Part shown: positions 9,189 through 22,424 of the stretch, in pieces | Layout of the letters: every line of letters starts with the position of its first letter | Position numbering within the stretch: the first letter of the stretch is position 1 | From: Panorpa germanica | Lineage: Eukaryota; Arthropoda; Insecta; Mecoptera; Panorpidae | NCBI GenBank assembly: GCA_963678705.1 | Contig: OY783218.1 | Location: 13,836,152-13,900,151 of the forward strand | DNA: 64,000 nt | Reading direction: 5' to 3' | Made by a program: the position numbers and the translations under genes | The notes under the pieces: generated by a model | The model's input: the letters and a program-made list of their open reading frames with translations, nothing else | What the model was told of the DNA's origin: nothing | Databases searched by the model: none

Positions 9189-12100
9189 CTGTGCAAACTT
9201 ACCCGGCTCCAGTAAGTCGACAAGCAATGCCCATTTGGTCCGAGAGTTTGACTAGCGTGTCCAGATTTTCATGAGAACATTCATAAAGAGTTTCTAAACT
9301 GAAGTGGCTCTCCCTCATTAAACGCCCCATTTGAGCAAAGCTGTCATTTTCGGATTCGATGCTATCAATTTGTTCTGCTTGAAGACAGATGGCTTTGAAT
9401 CGTTCCACTCGAAGAGCCTCTAGAAAAACGACAAAGACTTGCTTTATTAAATATGACAAGTGTATTTTAAAAATGATGTAACAATTAAATATTAAGAATT
9501 GGTATCCTTTTTATCAAGGAGAATCGTTGACCTTTTTAACACACTTTTTATATAATTAAATTGCGTGATGTCTTCTTTAATTACTTCAAAATAATTACAT
9601 TGATTTTTAACGTTGTATTCTAGGTAACATAGTTATAAATTATATAAATATAATATATAAATTTCTCTGTCGGAGTGCAGATAGGTATTAAAGTAGAAAA
9701 GGTTTGAAACCTTTTTCTGTTGTAATGATATATTGAAGCTATAATAAATACGATTTAATTTTTATTGTGTTAATAATCTATCATGATTATATGACCTATA
9801 TATTTTCTGATATAACCCTCTATCAATAAAATTAGATTTGTATTATATTCTACTCATATATTCCATAGGAGAATCTATGAGTATAAATATGGATTGTAAA
9901 TCGACTCTCTGTCAATTTGTGTCACCACGGTATAAATTAATTCTCTATTACATAAAATCCCTCTGGAAATATAAAACTAGCATCTCCGAGATGTGGATTC
10001 TATAAAATGTTGTTCCGGAATAAATTATCAGAGTGAAAAATATGTTAGAACTGTACAATTAATTTTATTAAATGGTGTATTATATTAAGCAATAAAGTCC
10101 AACTAACAGCGCACGCGTGGTTCATATTTGTACTTTTTGTACGGCACTTATTTATATGAAATTTATAGGAAATGATATTGAAAATAATTCAAATGCTAAC
10201 ACGAATAAATATATAATTTATGATCTTACCTTGAAACACATGAAAGGCTCGTTGCCTTAGCTTGAAGTGTTCAATATCTGCAGTATTTTTAGTTAATATT
10301 TCTTCAACTAAATCAGATTCAGAGATTTCCAATATTTCACAAATTGTCTTCTGATCGTATTTCTCATTGGTTAGTACAGTGATAGTCAATTCACTCATAA
10401 CTTCTAATGGTAGATTTAATTCCTTTTGTAATTTGGCAAGTTTTGTTATGGACTTCCATTCCAAGTCACTTTTCTTTGCTATGATCTAGTTAAAACAAAC
10501 TAAATTAATATAGTGGGTAGCTTCTAACATCATTAAACATGGTCCGTTCCGAAATAAAATGAAATGACCTTACCATTGCAGCTAATTTGCATTCCATAAC
10601 GCGGCAATTAAAGTCCTGTGTAGCTGCTTTATTAGCTTCATGTAGGCTGTGAGCAATAACGAATACAGCATCCTTTGGTAGGCAAATTGATTTACTCCTT
10701 AACGGATCCCATTCAATGAATTGAGCGCAACCTACAATTCAAGCAAGACAATGGCTTGACAAGTTCTTCATGATGTGGACTATACTAACTTACCTATTTT
10801 TGCGAAAAATGCTATAGCTTGATCCATTCCGCCTCCTTGTGTTCCAATAAATCGTTCAGCAGCGGCAGAAAGTGTTGCTAAAGGCTCTTTTCCTAAGAAC
10901 ATCTGTTAAAAATATATATAATAAAGGCATTAATTATATGTAAAAGATATTTTGTGGATTTGGTAGTTATGAATCATTTTTTAAAAAACTTTCAATTTTT
11001 GCGCATTTTTTATTTTATTTCACGAAATAAGCGAAAGTGTTCACTTCCCCTGTACAGTGCAGATATATTCAAAATATTGAATACCGCGTTATAATTTATA
11101 AACTAAGAATACCTTATTCGCGTATGTAAAAGCCAGCACTGTGGCACTGACGAGTGCGCTAGAGCTGGATAACCCTGCTGCTGGGGGAATGGTTCCGGAA
11201 ACAAGAAATTTCACCCCAACTGGTATATCCGTGTCCCTCATGTCTTCTAAAACACCTCGTATACCACATAAGACATAATGGTACCACATTGGAGCCCCGC
11301 CGGGAATGCTGTCCGAAATAGATGAAAATAATAATCAATTATATTCTGAAGTAAATAATAAATAAATAATACGTCAAGGGATGATGTTATTTATGGGTTG
11401 TTTATGAGGTGGAAAATGATGAGAATTTTAGTGGACATACATTATTTTGAAAGAGTGTATTGTTATATCCCGAATAGTGAGATTCTGTATGATGGATGTC
11501 ATTTACTTATTAACAATATGTTTAGAGCTAGGATTGGACCACGGGACAAGAAAGAAAAAAATAATTTTGTTAGTTGTGTACTACTTAGAATTTGTCTCCA
11601 AGGTTACTACCGTAATCTATATATTTTGGCAATGGTATTATCTTCCTAGTACATGGAGAATACAATCATAAATATGGAAAGTATGTGTCATATATATATA
11701 TAATAAAATCAGCTGCGCAAAAATGAAAAAAGTATGGGTATGTCGTTATGGAACTAAAATATTTCACTGAAGACTTTTATTCTATGTTATTATATTCAGC
11801 TTTAATTTAAAGTCAGTCAATCTCACGGAAAGGAAATTATCGTTAATGTGCTGAAGGCATTGGGACTGAATGAACGAAATATAAATAGGCACTGCCATCT
11901 CTGTATCTAGTCTGTTTTACGTAGTGGAATGTTGAAGATAGTTTACTGGGTGAGATTTCGGCTTATATAGGTTTATATTCCAAATATAAGAAACTATTGT
12001 AAACATGATAACAAAATGTAGTAGTTCTGTAAATGCTGCAATAATTCAAGAATAAAGTAAACTGCTAGGAAAGAAATGGTATCTATCAGTATAATCTATG

Positions 12101-13028
12101 TGAAAAGGTGTGCGTCAACAATAATTTCTTCAACTCTGGAAACAAACCAAAAGTTAGGAATCGCGCTTGCCGATCCTTAGAGAATACTTGTTAAATAAAT
12201 AATCGACTATATTTTAAATAATTAAACAAAATTATTCATTGTTCGAGAGAAATCCTGAAGAGTTGTGACATGTATAAATATAAACTATGTACTTTTTAAT
12301 TTAAATGATAATCATTTAAATATAAAAAATATTTAGCGCGTTTGCATTTGGTAGTTTAGAGCGTTTGCGGTTGGTAGCATGTGAGAAAAATCTACAAATC
12401 ATATAAATAAATATTAAATAAGAACATATAAATATCATAACTACACATGTAAAAAATAGAATTATTATGAGATCAAAATAAAAAAAATTGTGATAAGAAT
12501 AATGATAATAATGAACTCTTTGAGTAAACAATATAAATCATTCAGAAAGTAGAGCACCAATATAAGATAATATCGATGGTAAATACAAGCAAAGAACAGA
12601 TAATAAGTAAAAGATTAATTTTTACCTTAATTCCGTAATTATACATTTAAAATCTGGATATTTCTTATCAGCATTTCTTATATGAAGAGTTTGTTCTCGC
12701 GTAGCTTTTACTCCAATTACTATGTCTTGTTCCAGAGCCATAGGGAATACAGGATATCCGCAATAATCTATATGTTCTCCAATCAAATTTACCCTGAATT
12801 AAATAATAAATCAGATGATGGATATATAATAAATCAATTAAATATACTGTGCTAAATATTTTCAAACCTTCCCGGTACTCGAACATAGAAATCTGGAAGG
12901 TCCTGATAAGTATTTTCAAATTCTTTAGCTACCATTATTAACCTTTCACTTTGGCAAGGTACAATAATTTTTACTGCGGTGTCGCTAACAGTACCGTTTT
13001 CACGGCTTTCTCCTTTCTCCATTGACAT
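8944..13028 (-). CDS. Galk2: N-acetylgalactosamine kinase / galactokinase 2 (GALK2-like), 8 coding exons, complete
   Basis: GHMP-family sugar kinase that phosphorylates the anomeric hydroxyl of GalNAc (and Gal) with ATP; cytosolic. Coding exons, minus strand: 13,028-12,868; 12,793-12,626; 11,308-11,113; 10,902-10,794; 10,731-10,574; 10,485-10,230; 9,419-9,203; 9,121-8,944 (stop). All are GT-AG and phase-consistent: 1,443 nt, 480 residues, against 458 in human GALK2. Motif 1 [16 protein letters not shown] (about 52-67) crosses the exon 1/2 junction; the HIDYCGY form matches GALK2, not GALK1. Motif 2 is [15 protein letters not shown] (148-162), and GGGMDQ (198-203) carries the catalytic-base Asp. 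Motif 3 RLTGAGWGGC spans the last intron. DPLRSKS and [19 protein letters not shown] also match GALK2. The C terminus [17 protein letters not shown] parallels human FATKPGGGALVLLEA. The start at 13,028 assumes a 5' UTR intron. No frameshift or missing motif is seen. Family assignment is confident; substrate preference is inferred. Confidence 0.95.
9122..9202 (-). repeat. 81-bp last intron built almost entirely of (TA)n and poly-A
   Basis: Between donor GTAAGTTTGCACAG and acceptor GTGACTGTTTCAG the intron is a run of A (15 or so) followed by about 16 TA units (9,143-9,174). It separates the GAG and WGGC halves of kinase motif 3. Confidence 0.9.
9420..10229 (-). other. Intron 6 of the GALK2-like gene (810 bp)
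   Basis: Bounded by CAAG|GTAAGATC and TTTCTAG|AGGCTC. The interior is AT-rich. No transposon, exon or RNA gene is recognised. Confidence 0.85.
11309..12625 (-). other. Intron 2 of the GALK2-like gene (1,317 bp)
   Basis: Bounded by TTAAG|GTAAAAAT and TTTCGGACAG|CATTCC. The open frames on both strands inside it look like AT-rich noise. No nested gene is supported. Confidence 0.85.
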
Positions 13029-13030
13029 TA

Positions 13031-13160
13031 CTATCATTCATCAATAAAAATAAGCAAATGTCAGTTATAGTGAGTATATTATTATATAATAATATATTGT
13101 ATGTACTTACCGGTTAAAGTTTATATATAAATATAATTATTGAATAATAAATATGATTAA
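13031..13160 (-). other. Candidate 5' UTR exon and intron of the GALK2-like gene
   Basis: A consensus donor CCG|GTAAGTAC lies at 13,110 and an acceptor GATAG sits just before the start codon (AG at 13,032-13,031), defining an 80-bp intron. Splicing it would remove two upstream ATGs, one in frame at 13,037 and one out of frame at 13,041, leaving the 13,028 start as the first AUG. Without splicing, translation could start at 13,037 (MIV added), and the out-of-frame ATG at 13,041 would open a short overlapping uORF. The extent of the upstream exon is unknown. Confidence 0.45.
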
Positions 13161-14270
13161 TAAATTATTTATTAATATAAATGTATTACTGTTATGTATA
13201 TAACTGTCAAATGTAATCTGACACGTCTTCAAAATTGTCAAAAAAATACACGACTGCTATACCCTGTAATCTTATCAACGTATGAATGTCAACAAACGTG
13301 GGTTCATTACATATTAAATATATGCTTCTCTATGTTTACAGCAGTATTAAATACATTAGTTTACAGCTATCAGAGTTATGTTTTTGCAAAACAACAAAAA
13401 AAAGATGTAGGTTTACGACCATGAATATTAGTATAGCAGAGGAACAAACCTTTATGAAAAACACACCCCTGATAAATATAGAAAGTTGCTTTAAAATCGT
13501 AATTAGAATTTAATTAACAATTAATTATTTAAATTTAAATAATTGAAAGCCATTTTTAAAATAATTGCGTTATCTAAGTAAAGGAATCTGTAGACAGATA
13601 TGTTTGGTTATTTGCTAGGTATTGATATCGGATAATTTTCAGTTCAATGGAGTCACTTACTAGTTTATACTGCTCTTCAAATACACAAACCAAATAATAT
13701 TATCCTGGGAATCTATCCCGAATAAAATTATCGAATATTTTATTCCTCAAGGATGGTTTCGCTACTCGTTGGAGATGGCAGTTTTAATTGCATTGAGTAA
13801 ATCTTGGTTCCGTGCTAGAATTATACTTATAAAATTATTTAGAATCTTAGATATAAATTGGAACTCACATTTCGCTGTCCCGTTCATCTGATAATTCAAT
13901 TCTATCCGGTGTAAAATTGCATCTTCTTCAAATGATGACTTTTTGCAAAATATCAAATTACAAATGCTGCTTATCAAATGTATTTTAGTAATTTTATCAT
14001 TAATATTAAATAGAAGTATTTACGTAATATTTTTGTAACAGATACGCAGGCCATTAATTACGTAACTCAGTGAGAAGTGTTTAAATCAATGAATTTTAAA
14101 TTAAATCCATATTTGAGACTTTTATCAGCTCTTATTGTGGAAAAGAGACCACCACTCATTTCAAGAGCCTATTTTAATATATGCAGAAACTTTTAATAAA
14201 AGGGATATCAATTTATTTACTTAAATACATGTCAATAAAGATATATATATATAACGGGGTATGTATTTAT
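13161..14270. other. Intergenic, AT-rich, nothing recognised
   Basis: Upstream of the GALK2-like gene. No exon or repeat could be supported. Confidence 0.4.
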
Positions 14271-14345
14271 CTAACCGTCTGTGGTATTACTTCTCAAATG
14301 TCCCTAACCGTCTATGGTATTATTTCTCAAAGACCCCTAACCGAC
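14271..14345 (+). repeat. 33-bp tandem repeat, about 2.3 copies
   Basis: Unit starts CTAACCGTCTGTGGTATTAC at 14,271, repeats at 14,304 with four changes by eye, and begins a third time at 14,337 (CTAACCGAC). Confidence 0.85.
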
Positions 14346-15888
14346 TTTGCTTTTTTTACTTAACTCAGTGGCATAGTAAGCCCGAGGAAATCTGTCTTGG
14401 CTTTGTATATTTTTACGATCTATTTTTGCTTTTCTCTGAAACATTGTTTCTAGCTGGGAGTTCATCCCAATAAGAAATCTTTTATTGTTTTTTTTTAACT
14501 TAGCCAATACAAAAAAATATATAAATCAGCAATTAAATTTCGCTTGTATAAACTGATCCTTTTGACGTAGCATATTTCCTTTCGGGGTGGTGGATTCGAT
14601 ACCAACGATACCAGCGCCCTCAAGGCCTGTGTCTGTGAGGCATCACCCAACTGTCCCCCATCCGCCCCCCTCCACTTACTACCCAGTAAACCACGGGGCT
14701 TTGCTCCATCGTATTAACAAGGCACACTACATAACCTACTACTAGTAACTGGCTGGTATAACACTGCAGTTAACATACAATGTATTACGTTTACGTTATG
14801 TCGATTCAACTATAATTAATTTGGAATAGTGGATTTAAATAAAGGCCTGTCAGGATTTATTGATAATCGATAACAAGTATATAGTCTGAGAGTACTGCAG
14901 ACGATTTTTAACTGATGTCTGTTAACTGTGGTTTATTATAAACATTTATTGAAGTCTATAAGGCTAGTTACTGCCTTTTGAATTTGAGATGTTGCAACGC
15001 TCTAAATTTATTTATTTATCAGTTCTAATACAGAACAGTGACGTCATTTTGTAACTATTTAAAACACAGACAACATAACCTCAATGTGTCATAACCAGGT
15101 TATGTGGTCTGTGATTTAAGAGCGTTAACTTGACGATGCTATGCTTTCGGATGCTATTTTAGAATCAGCGATATATTTCTACGTTTGCTTTTTGTTTCAT
15201 TCAATAGACTATTTACCAAATATAATCATATTAGGCAGCAATGTTGTCGAGAGAAATTCATTGAGGATGCGAGATGAGGATTTGGTGTCTCTCTCTCTCT
15301 ATTTCAAAGAGTCAGTGTACTGTTTCACTTCTCCTTAGAATAACCCACTATGAAGTTAATTTACTAAGCAAATACGACTACATCTCTTGCTTTAAATATA
15401 GTTCAAGTATATGAAGGCTTCGACACCATATACCGTACATTCAAATAATAATACACAATATCGAAATACATACGTAGAATTTCTCAAGAAGATGTGTGTT
15501 AAAAATGTGGATAAAACAAAACAGAAAAAAATGAACAAGGTATTTTATTTTGAATAACACTGTACTGATATCGTAATAATTTGCAGCAATTTTGCACCTG
15601 AAATACCTTGGGGTTTATTAATTGTTGCACGGTCTTTAATTACCCTTTCCTTGTTTACTTGCGCCTGATTGAAATCTTAATTCAAAATACAATGGAATGA
15701 ATATGCGCCATAAACAGTCTGTGAGAGATAAGGATGTTTAGTAATTATGTAAATGAAAACGGTGTCAACTATAATAAAGAGATTTTATTCACTTAATTAA
15801 TTAGGTGTTCGTTAGTAATGTGAGGTGTTTTCAAAAAGTAACGGGAATTTGTTGAGGGTTAACAGAATTATTTGAAATGAATCTGAAA
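14346..15888. other. Intergenic; GC-richer patch at 14,580-14,720
   Basis: Contains a C-rich stretch (14,580-14,720) with GGATTCGATACC, weakly like a tRNA B box, but no A box or fold, so no RNA gene is called. The remainder is AT-rich without recognised features. Confidence 0.4.
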
Positions 15889-16508
15889 TGGGCTTGTGTC
15901 CTATGTCTTAATTTCTATAAAACTGTACTATATATTGATAAAGTGGGTTACTAGAACCTCAAATGTCCAATTATTTTTTAATAACTCCTTATATTTCAGG
16001 AGATATTAACAATTAAAAAAGTAATTTTTTCTCTTTAATTATTAAAGGGATTCAACGTTGGACACATTCCAACTGTATGTGACATCACAAGCGTTACCAA
16101 CCTTACAGCTCATAAATCTCTGCTATATGTATTTATATATCTAAATATCAAATATTATTTACAGCTATTTCAAGGAATAATAAAATTCCAATATTATGTC
16201 TGCCGTAACAGGATTAAATAAAATAAAAACGTATTATTCTTTGACTTGACTTGATTATTTCGACTACCAACAGTTACAAAATATTACCACAGCACTGACC
16301 TACTCAACAAATAACTGACGTTAAAATGCATTTCACGTCATACAAATATGGCCGACCATTTCTAGCGCTAAAACTACAATTCAAATTCTTAATTGCTATA
16401 TCTCCGTCAACATTTAGATATTTAATAAAATAGACACGTTTAAAATAATACACATTTATTAACATCAATTTCAATCAACAATTGAAAACTCGATCACTAA
16501 AAAATGAG
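15889..16508 (+). mobile_element. ~620-bp TIR element, copy 1 (right TIR missing)
   Basis: Begins TGGGCTTGTGTCCTATGTC and runs about 620 bp in close parallel with copy 2 at 17,277-17,894. Identity is about 90% or more by eye, with small indels. It ends at CACTAAAAAATGAG without the right terminal repeat that copy 2 retains. It has no transposase coding and the superfamily is not assigned. Confidence 0.8.
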
Positions 16509-17276
16509 AAAAAGGAAAAGTTTGAGGATTATGATTCCACTAATGCAAAACAAATAAGTAGAATTTTAAAACTGATTGTACTTAATATTTATGCAGACAG
16601 GAAGTGGTTGACATGCAATTCAACATGGCGGACCTATGTCTTATTTCAAACGAATCCATTACTGGGCTTTTATAAGAGACCAATACTACCTAGTGGTAAG
16701 GCCAGGCCAATCAATCATTAAAATATTATAATAAAAAAAAAAATGTATTTAACTTATATTAGATTTAGGGCTTAGGATTTTTATTCTAGCAAGTCTTAGA
16801 CGGTATCATCGTTGGAAGCAATCCTGGGCAAAGCCTGACATTCAAGCTAGTATATTCCAAAGATATCGCATGCTATTCACCGCATAAATTCATGTGAATT
16901 ATTTTATAATATACAACAAATTAATCATACAATGTTTTGGTTGTTTTTGTGTTAAATGTACTGAATACGGTGTATGAACTATGCGCGTGCTATCACACCA
17001 TCTGACATTTGTAAAGGCGGGTTACTACCACTATTATAAACATACTAAAACATATTTTATGATGGGCATATGCTAGAACGGTCATGTTATTTTAAATTAT
17101 AATTATACACACAAGAATTCTCAAATAATTTAAATCGCTGTTCATTTTTATTGTATACATACATGCTATGATAGACTTAGTGTCTTAGAGTTAGCGCACA
17201 TTGAAGATAAGACTCTCTCTGACAAAGCAAATGTGTTCCCAAGGTGTTGCCTCAACCTTTTTACTACATAAACAAA
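16509..17276. other. Spacer between the two TIR element copies
   Basis: 768 bp with no recognised feature. The open frame at 16,482-16,721 overlaps the copy 1 edge and lacks protein character. Confidence 0.4.
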
Positions 17277-17894
17277 ATGGTTTGTGTCCTATGTCCTAAT
17301 TTCTATAAAAGTGTACTATATATTGATAAAGAGTTCAATTCTTTTTTAATAACTCCTTATATGTTAAGAGATATTAACAATTAAAAAAAGTCATTTTGTC
17401 TCTTTAATTATTAAAGGGATTCAACGTTGTACACATTCCAAGTGCATGTGACATCACAATCCTTGTGTAAGGTTACCAACCTTACAGCTCTTAAATCTCT
17501 GCTATATGTATTTATATATCAAAATATCAAATATTATTTACACCTATTTCAAGAAACAATAAAATTTCAATATTATGTCTGCCGTAACAGGGTTAAATAA
17601 ACTAAAAACTTGTTATTCTTTGACTTGACTTGATTATTTGACTACCAACAACTACAAAACATTACCACAGCATTGACCTACTCAACAAATAACTGACGTT
17701 AAAATGCATTTCACGTCATAAAAATATTCCCGACCATTTCTGGCGCTAAAACTACAATTCAAACTTTTAATTGCTATATCTCCGTCAACATTTAGATATT
17801 TAATAAAATAGACACACCAATACACATTTATTAACATAAATTTCAATCAACAATTGAAAAATCGACCACTAAAAAATGAGGACACAAGCCCATT
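17277..17894 (+). mobile_element. ~620-bp TIR element, copy 2 (both TIRs)
   Basis: Left end TGGTTTGTGTCCTATGTCC and right end AGGACACAAGCCCA form terminal inverted repeats of about 13-14 bp with one mismatch (the copy 1 left end matches the right end exactly as TGGGCTTGTGTCC). The interior is noncoding and AT-rich, with the same small direct motifs as copy 1. The target duplication is ambiguous. Confidence 0.85.
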
Positions 17895-17994
17895 GTCTCA
17901 AGAAAATCGTGTGCGATTTAAATCCGCGAGAGGGTTGATCAGGACTTAGAATCAGGAACTTTTCTCTCACGTCGATACTTTATTATTTGTTAAG

Positions 17995-18190
17995 AAAATG
18001 AAATAGAGAAAAGGAAGAAAGGAAGAGAAGAAATGGCAGAGTAGAAACGGGAGAGAGAGAGAGAGAGTACTAGAGAAAGTAACAGGAAGAGAAAAGTAAT
18101 AGAGGCTAAGTTCATTTTTCGAAGGATAAAGAATGAGTAGATAGAATAAGAATAGGCGGAGTAGATAGAGACCGGCGGAAGAATGGCAAA
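17995..18190. repeat. Purine-rich tract with (GA)n
   Basis: About 190 bp strongly biased to A/G on the plus strand, including (GA)8 near 18,050-18,067. Similar tracts occur at 34,380-34,620 and 36,125-36,310. Confidence 0.7.
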
Positions 18191-21100
18191 AACATTAAAT
18201 AAATAAATAATAAATAATAATAAAGAAAATAAAATATATTCATCTACTACTAAGCCATTGTATTAACTTTTCCGCAGAATGCACGATATATTAATATATG
18301 CGTAATAAAACTTAATATATTCTAATTAAACGTAATTTAATTTTAATACTCATTCGTACCACACATGATGTTCGTGCATTTTTGCGATAGGACATTTGTT
18401 AAGTCATTAAGATTATATGAGTATATCTGTATATACGCGTATGTAGCCAAGGAGTAAAAAACAATCCAAAGCAAACCAAAACATCGACTGAAAACTGTGA
18501 TAGACAGGATGACTGCAATTAGACTGAAGTACATTGATCTGCAGACTGAGATAATGTGTATCTGATTTGAAACAATGTCAGAAAGTTGTTTGTCAAAAGA
18601 AAAACACAACGCAATTGCAAAAGATTATGAACGAATGTCTAACATATAGGTTATGTTGATTATTAACTGTTACAACAACATAAGAAATGAAACAAAATAC
18701 ATCATTTCAAATTTTTAAGGATATTTATTACTATAATTTCCCAATTTTATAATGGTGTAGTGTAAGGGGTGTAGTAAACCCCTTGTTTACTTGATTCCAA
18801 CAATATTCTAATTCCTTTCTTCTTCCGGTTTTCTTCACTCACATTGCTCTTCATTCTTCTCTTCATCTTTTACATCTTGCACTTTATTAAAATTATCTTG
18901 AAATTATCAAAATAAAATAGTTTCGAAGTTTTCTATGCATTTATATATTCAATGGTTTGGTAATGAATCAATAAAATCACCGATTATCTGTTTTAACGGA
19001 CTGTTTATAGCATGAGGCATGGAGCAAGAATGAACGAACTTAAGGAAATAAATACATCATTTAGTAAAGGTAGATTCAGATTGTTTTGTAATTGTATTTC
19101 GAGTATTTAAATCAAATAGAAATATCTGAGAGTGTAGTGTAGCTGAATCTAGCCGGAGTTGTGTCTTTCTTCTTTTGTTTCCACTTAGTGGCAACACTTT
19201 TTGAACTAGATGAGTTAGTATGATGACAGAGAGTATATAAAAATAATCATAATTCTTAATTTGATACTTACTGAATATTAAAATGAATATGAGAGTAAAG
19301 AAGTAACGGTTTTGATAGGTTAATTTTTGTGTTTATCAAACAGATATTTGTTTTGCTTATTCTGAACCACCCATTATTTTATATTACTAATTAATATTAG
19401 TAATAAACGTGTACAAATAACTAATAAAAATTTTATTTGCAGTCATTAATGTTTAGCGAAACGTTTCGCTAAACAGACAGCGCCTCTAGCGGTCGAAAAC
19501 GAAATTAACATCATATTACTTTCAATTAAATTATTTATGAGGAATAAGATATGATTAACATTGTGTAACGAAAGTAGAACACGCGCAGTAAAAGTAAAAA
19601 CTATGAAATAAAATAACTGCAAGAGTTGTTGAAGGGTCGTACAATGAAAAATTGCGTTAAATGCATTCGATCACACGATCAGATTTAGTTTCAGATTCAG
19701 AAACTAATTTTTTGTACTTTTTTTTAACGAAATAATCGAAGATGTATAATGTAATAATCAATTTATTCGTTTGATTGACTGTACCCACAATTATTTAACA
19801 TTTGGCTCAACCAATTAAATTTATTAAATGAAAATCCGAGTCAAAAGAATATAAATATGTATAAAACAATATAAATATGCATTGTGGTTATTTTTGGTAC
19901 TTAAATATATTAAAAGTTTAAAATACGAATTTTTTTTTTTATATATTTAAATAAAAAATATATTTTTTTGTAATATATATATATAGATATAGGTAGGTAT
20001 ATAGTTTTGACTGGAAGCTAAAAAATAAACAGTTGAAATAATTAATATTAGCGTTGCTAAAAACATCAAATATGACGTCACTGTCATGGCATTAGAAACC
20101 AGGTGGAAAATTAGTTTTTCACAATATGAGAATTTCATCTTTTTATATAACTGAAATACCCAAAATCATTTTACTAAGGAAAAGAATAAGATGAAGGTTG
20201 AAGATAGAACAGACGCTTATAAGAATAGGCTAAAAATAAATATCTTGTAAATGATATGATATCATTCGAGAAAAACACAACATCAAAAAATAACTGGACC
20301 ATCTCAAGGTAGATAAGTCGGTGAAGATTGCAACAGTGCCTAGATTTGGTCGTTGAATTGACGAATATGATCTAGCACCTGAAATTTTATATGTTATTAG
20401 ATGTTACTTAGATGTTATTTGCGTGGCAGTAAAACAATCCAACGAATCCTGTCTTATGAAGGTTTGTTACAAAGAGAGTTCTTTTTATAGCCGTCCCAGT
20501 GTTCTGCTGTGTCAATGGTCACATGGATTTTTGGATTTCATAAAATCCGTTTCGTCACAGATATAGATGTAAAAATTAATTACTCCACGAGTCGGCTTCC
20601 AGTTCCCCTCACCGACTGGGTATGAGACCCCGTCCTCCCCCACAGCCGTCCTTCACCACCCAGAAAAGGGAAGAGGGTGGTCTGGAAAAGCACTCCATTT
20701 TTAATTAGATTTTGCCGTTAAATTGTACCCCTAAACCACAGTATATATTTTTTATTATTTTTATTATTCAACGTTTTATTTTATTTTTATTTTTTTACTT
20801 TTTAATTTTATGTTTTATTCATTATTTCAATTGTTATTTATTTTTAAAATTGATCAATTTTTTAAACATTTTAATTACGTATACACAAATACAAACACTA
20901 ACAAGCCCACACATATGAGGCCTATAATATTAAGACATGTTCATAAATCACAGGTAAAATACAAAGTAACTAAGCCTTGTTCAAGTCTTGTGCAACATAA
21001 GTTTAAGTAATAACTCACTAACACCCTTAAAAAAGTGTCTTAGATATTTAAAGGGTAGTAAAATATATATAAGGGATATCAACCTTTTTAAAGCACCCCT

Positions 21101-22424
21101 AAATCATAATGATGTTATTATTAAAACATATTTTTAGAATCTAGAGGTTGGCTACATTGCGTTATTATACATAAAAGTAACTGTTTTTAAACCAGGGGGT
21201 GGGTGACCAGGGGTTGTTTTAAAAAGAAAAGAAAAAATATATTATACAGCGGGGTGAAAAGTGGATGATGTTGAATTTTCAACCCCTTATTATATACGTT
21301 GGTGTTCCGAAAGTCATGTCTATATCTTGATAGATTCCACCCCGAAAGAGTTGAGAGCCATCTATTAATAAAATTCAGACATACGTTCCAATTTTAATCA
21401 CGAGAAAGAAGTTCATTGTGACTTGATACAATTGAATTTGGACACAGATGCTTTTTCAGATGCTATTTCTCTGTAACTGTACAAGTTAACAAATTTTTGA
21501 GAAAATTATGAGAAGAGCAACCGAGACCTATACTTTAAACACCGTCGCATGCAGACTAAGTTAAATGCTAGCATCTAAATTTTGAGCTTACTTAACCAAG
21601 TTTACCAATTGTCAGTTTTGAAATAACGCAGCAGTGCAAACCCGTTTTTTATTAAGTTGTTAAGACTTTAATTTTTGTCTATACTTGTTTCCCTAAATTG
21701 GAAATCAGGGGTACCACCTTTTTTAAGAGTTTAGTTTATTATTTTACGTTTTAAAGTATCACAATATCAGTAACGATGTAATGTCATCACTTTCGGGACT
21801 TCTGTACTTATTTTTTAATATATAATGACCAACATTTTAAAATAAAGCAAAAAAAGTTTTATCGTAAAAATGTGTTAATAAAATTATATTTTATAATAAA
21901 TACGAGTACTAGGTAGTAGGTAGTAGGAAGTAGATATTAGGTAGTACTCTTAGCAGTAATGCACAATGTATACGTTAATATTATCGCGAGATATAAAAAC
22001 TTTTCATCAACATAAAAAAACTTCATATTAATGGTTTTATAGAATTTTAAATTAAGATTAGAACACTGATGTTTTTTTATAAATAAGAGGGAGAAAAGTT
22101 CATTAAAATTTGTGTTATACTTTATTATTGCTTGTTTAAAAAAAAAATTGTAATAATAAAAATTACAATGGCGACAGGAAAATGGAAAGGACTTTATTAG
22201 TTTAATGGCAATGTATACTTGAATATAGGCGATGCAATTTTGTTCTCCAAGTTGCATACTGAGATTTGCAACAGAAATATATAAGGGAGGTATTGTCCCG
22301 TAATTGTGTTGTTCGTCCCGCATTAAAAATGATCTCACATTAGTCAATATTAAAGCACACGGTCCAATCTGCGTGTTCCCATTATAGTTTGTTCAACAAA
22401 AGTTGACCCTGTCGGAGTAGCCCT
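18191..22424. other. Intergenic; GC-richer patch at 20,585-20,700
   Basis: Mostly AT-rich. The patch at 20,585-20,700 (beginning CGAGTCGGCTTCCAGTTCCC) stands out in composition and may be a decayed repeat, but no family is recognised. No exon is supported elsewhere. Confidence 0.35.

Noticed and set aside
14580-14660. Possible tRNA gene from GGATTCGATACC
   Set aside because: Only a weak B-box resemblance. No A box or cloverleaf could be drawn.
20585-20705. Possible LINE or gene fragment in a C-rich patch
   Set aside because: No reverse transcriptase motif or other family hallmark in any frame.
21937-22347. 136-codon minus-strand open frame
   Set aside because: Longest frame in the region, but Phe/Tyr/Asn/Lys-rich with no motif. 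Such lengths occur by chance in AT-rich DNA, and no splice or promoter context is visible.
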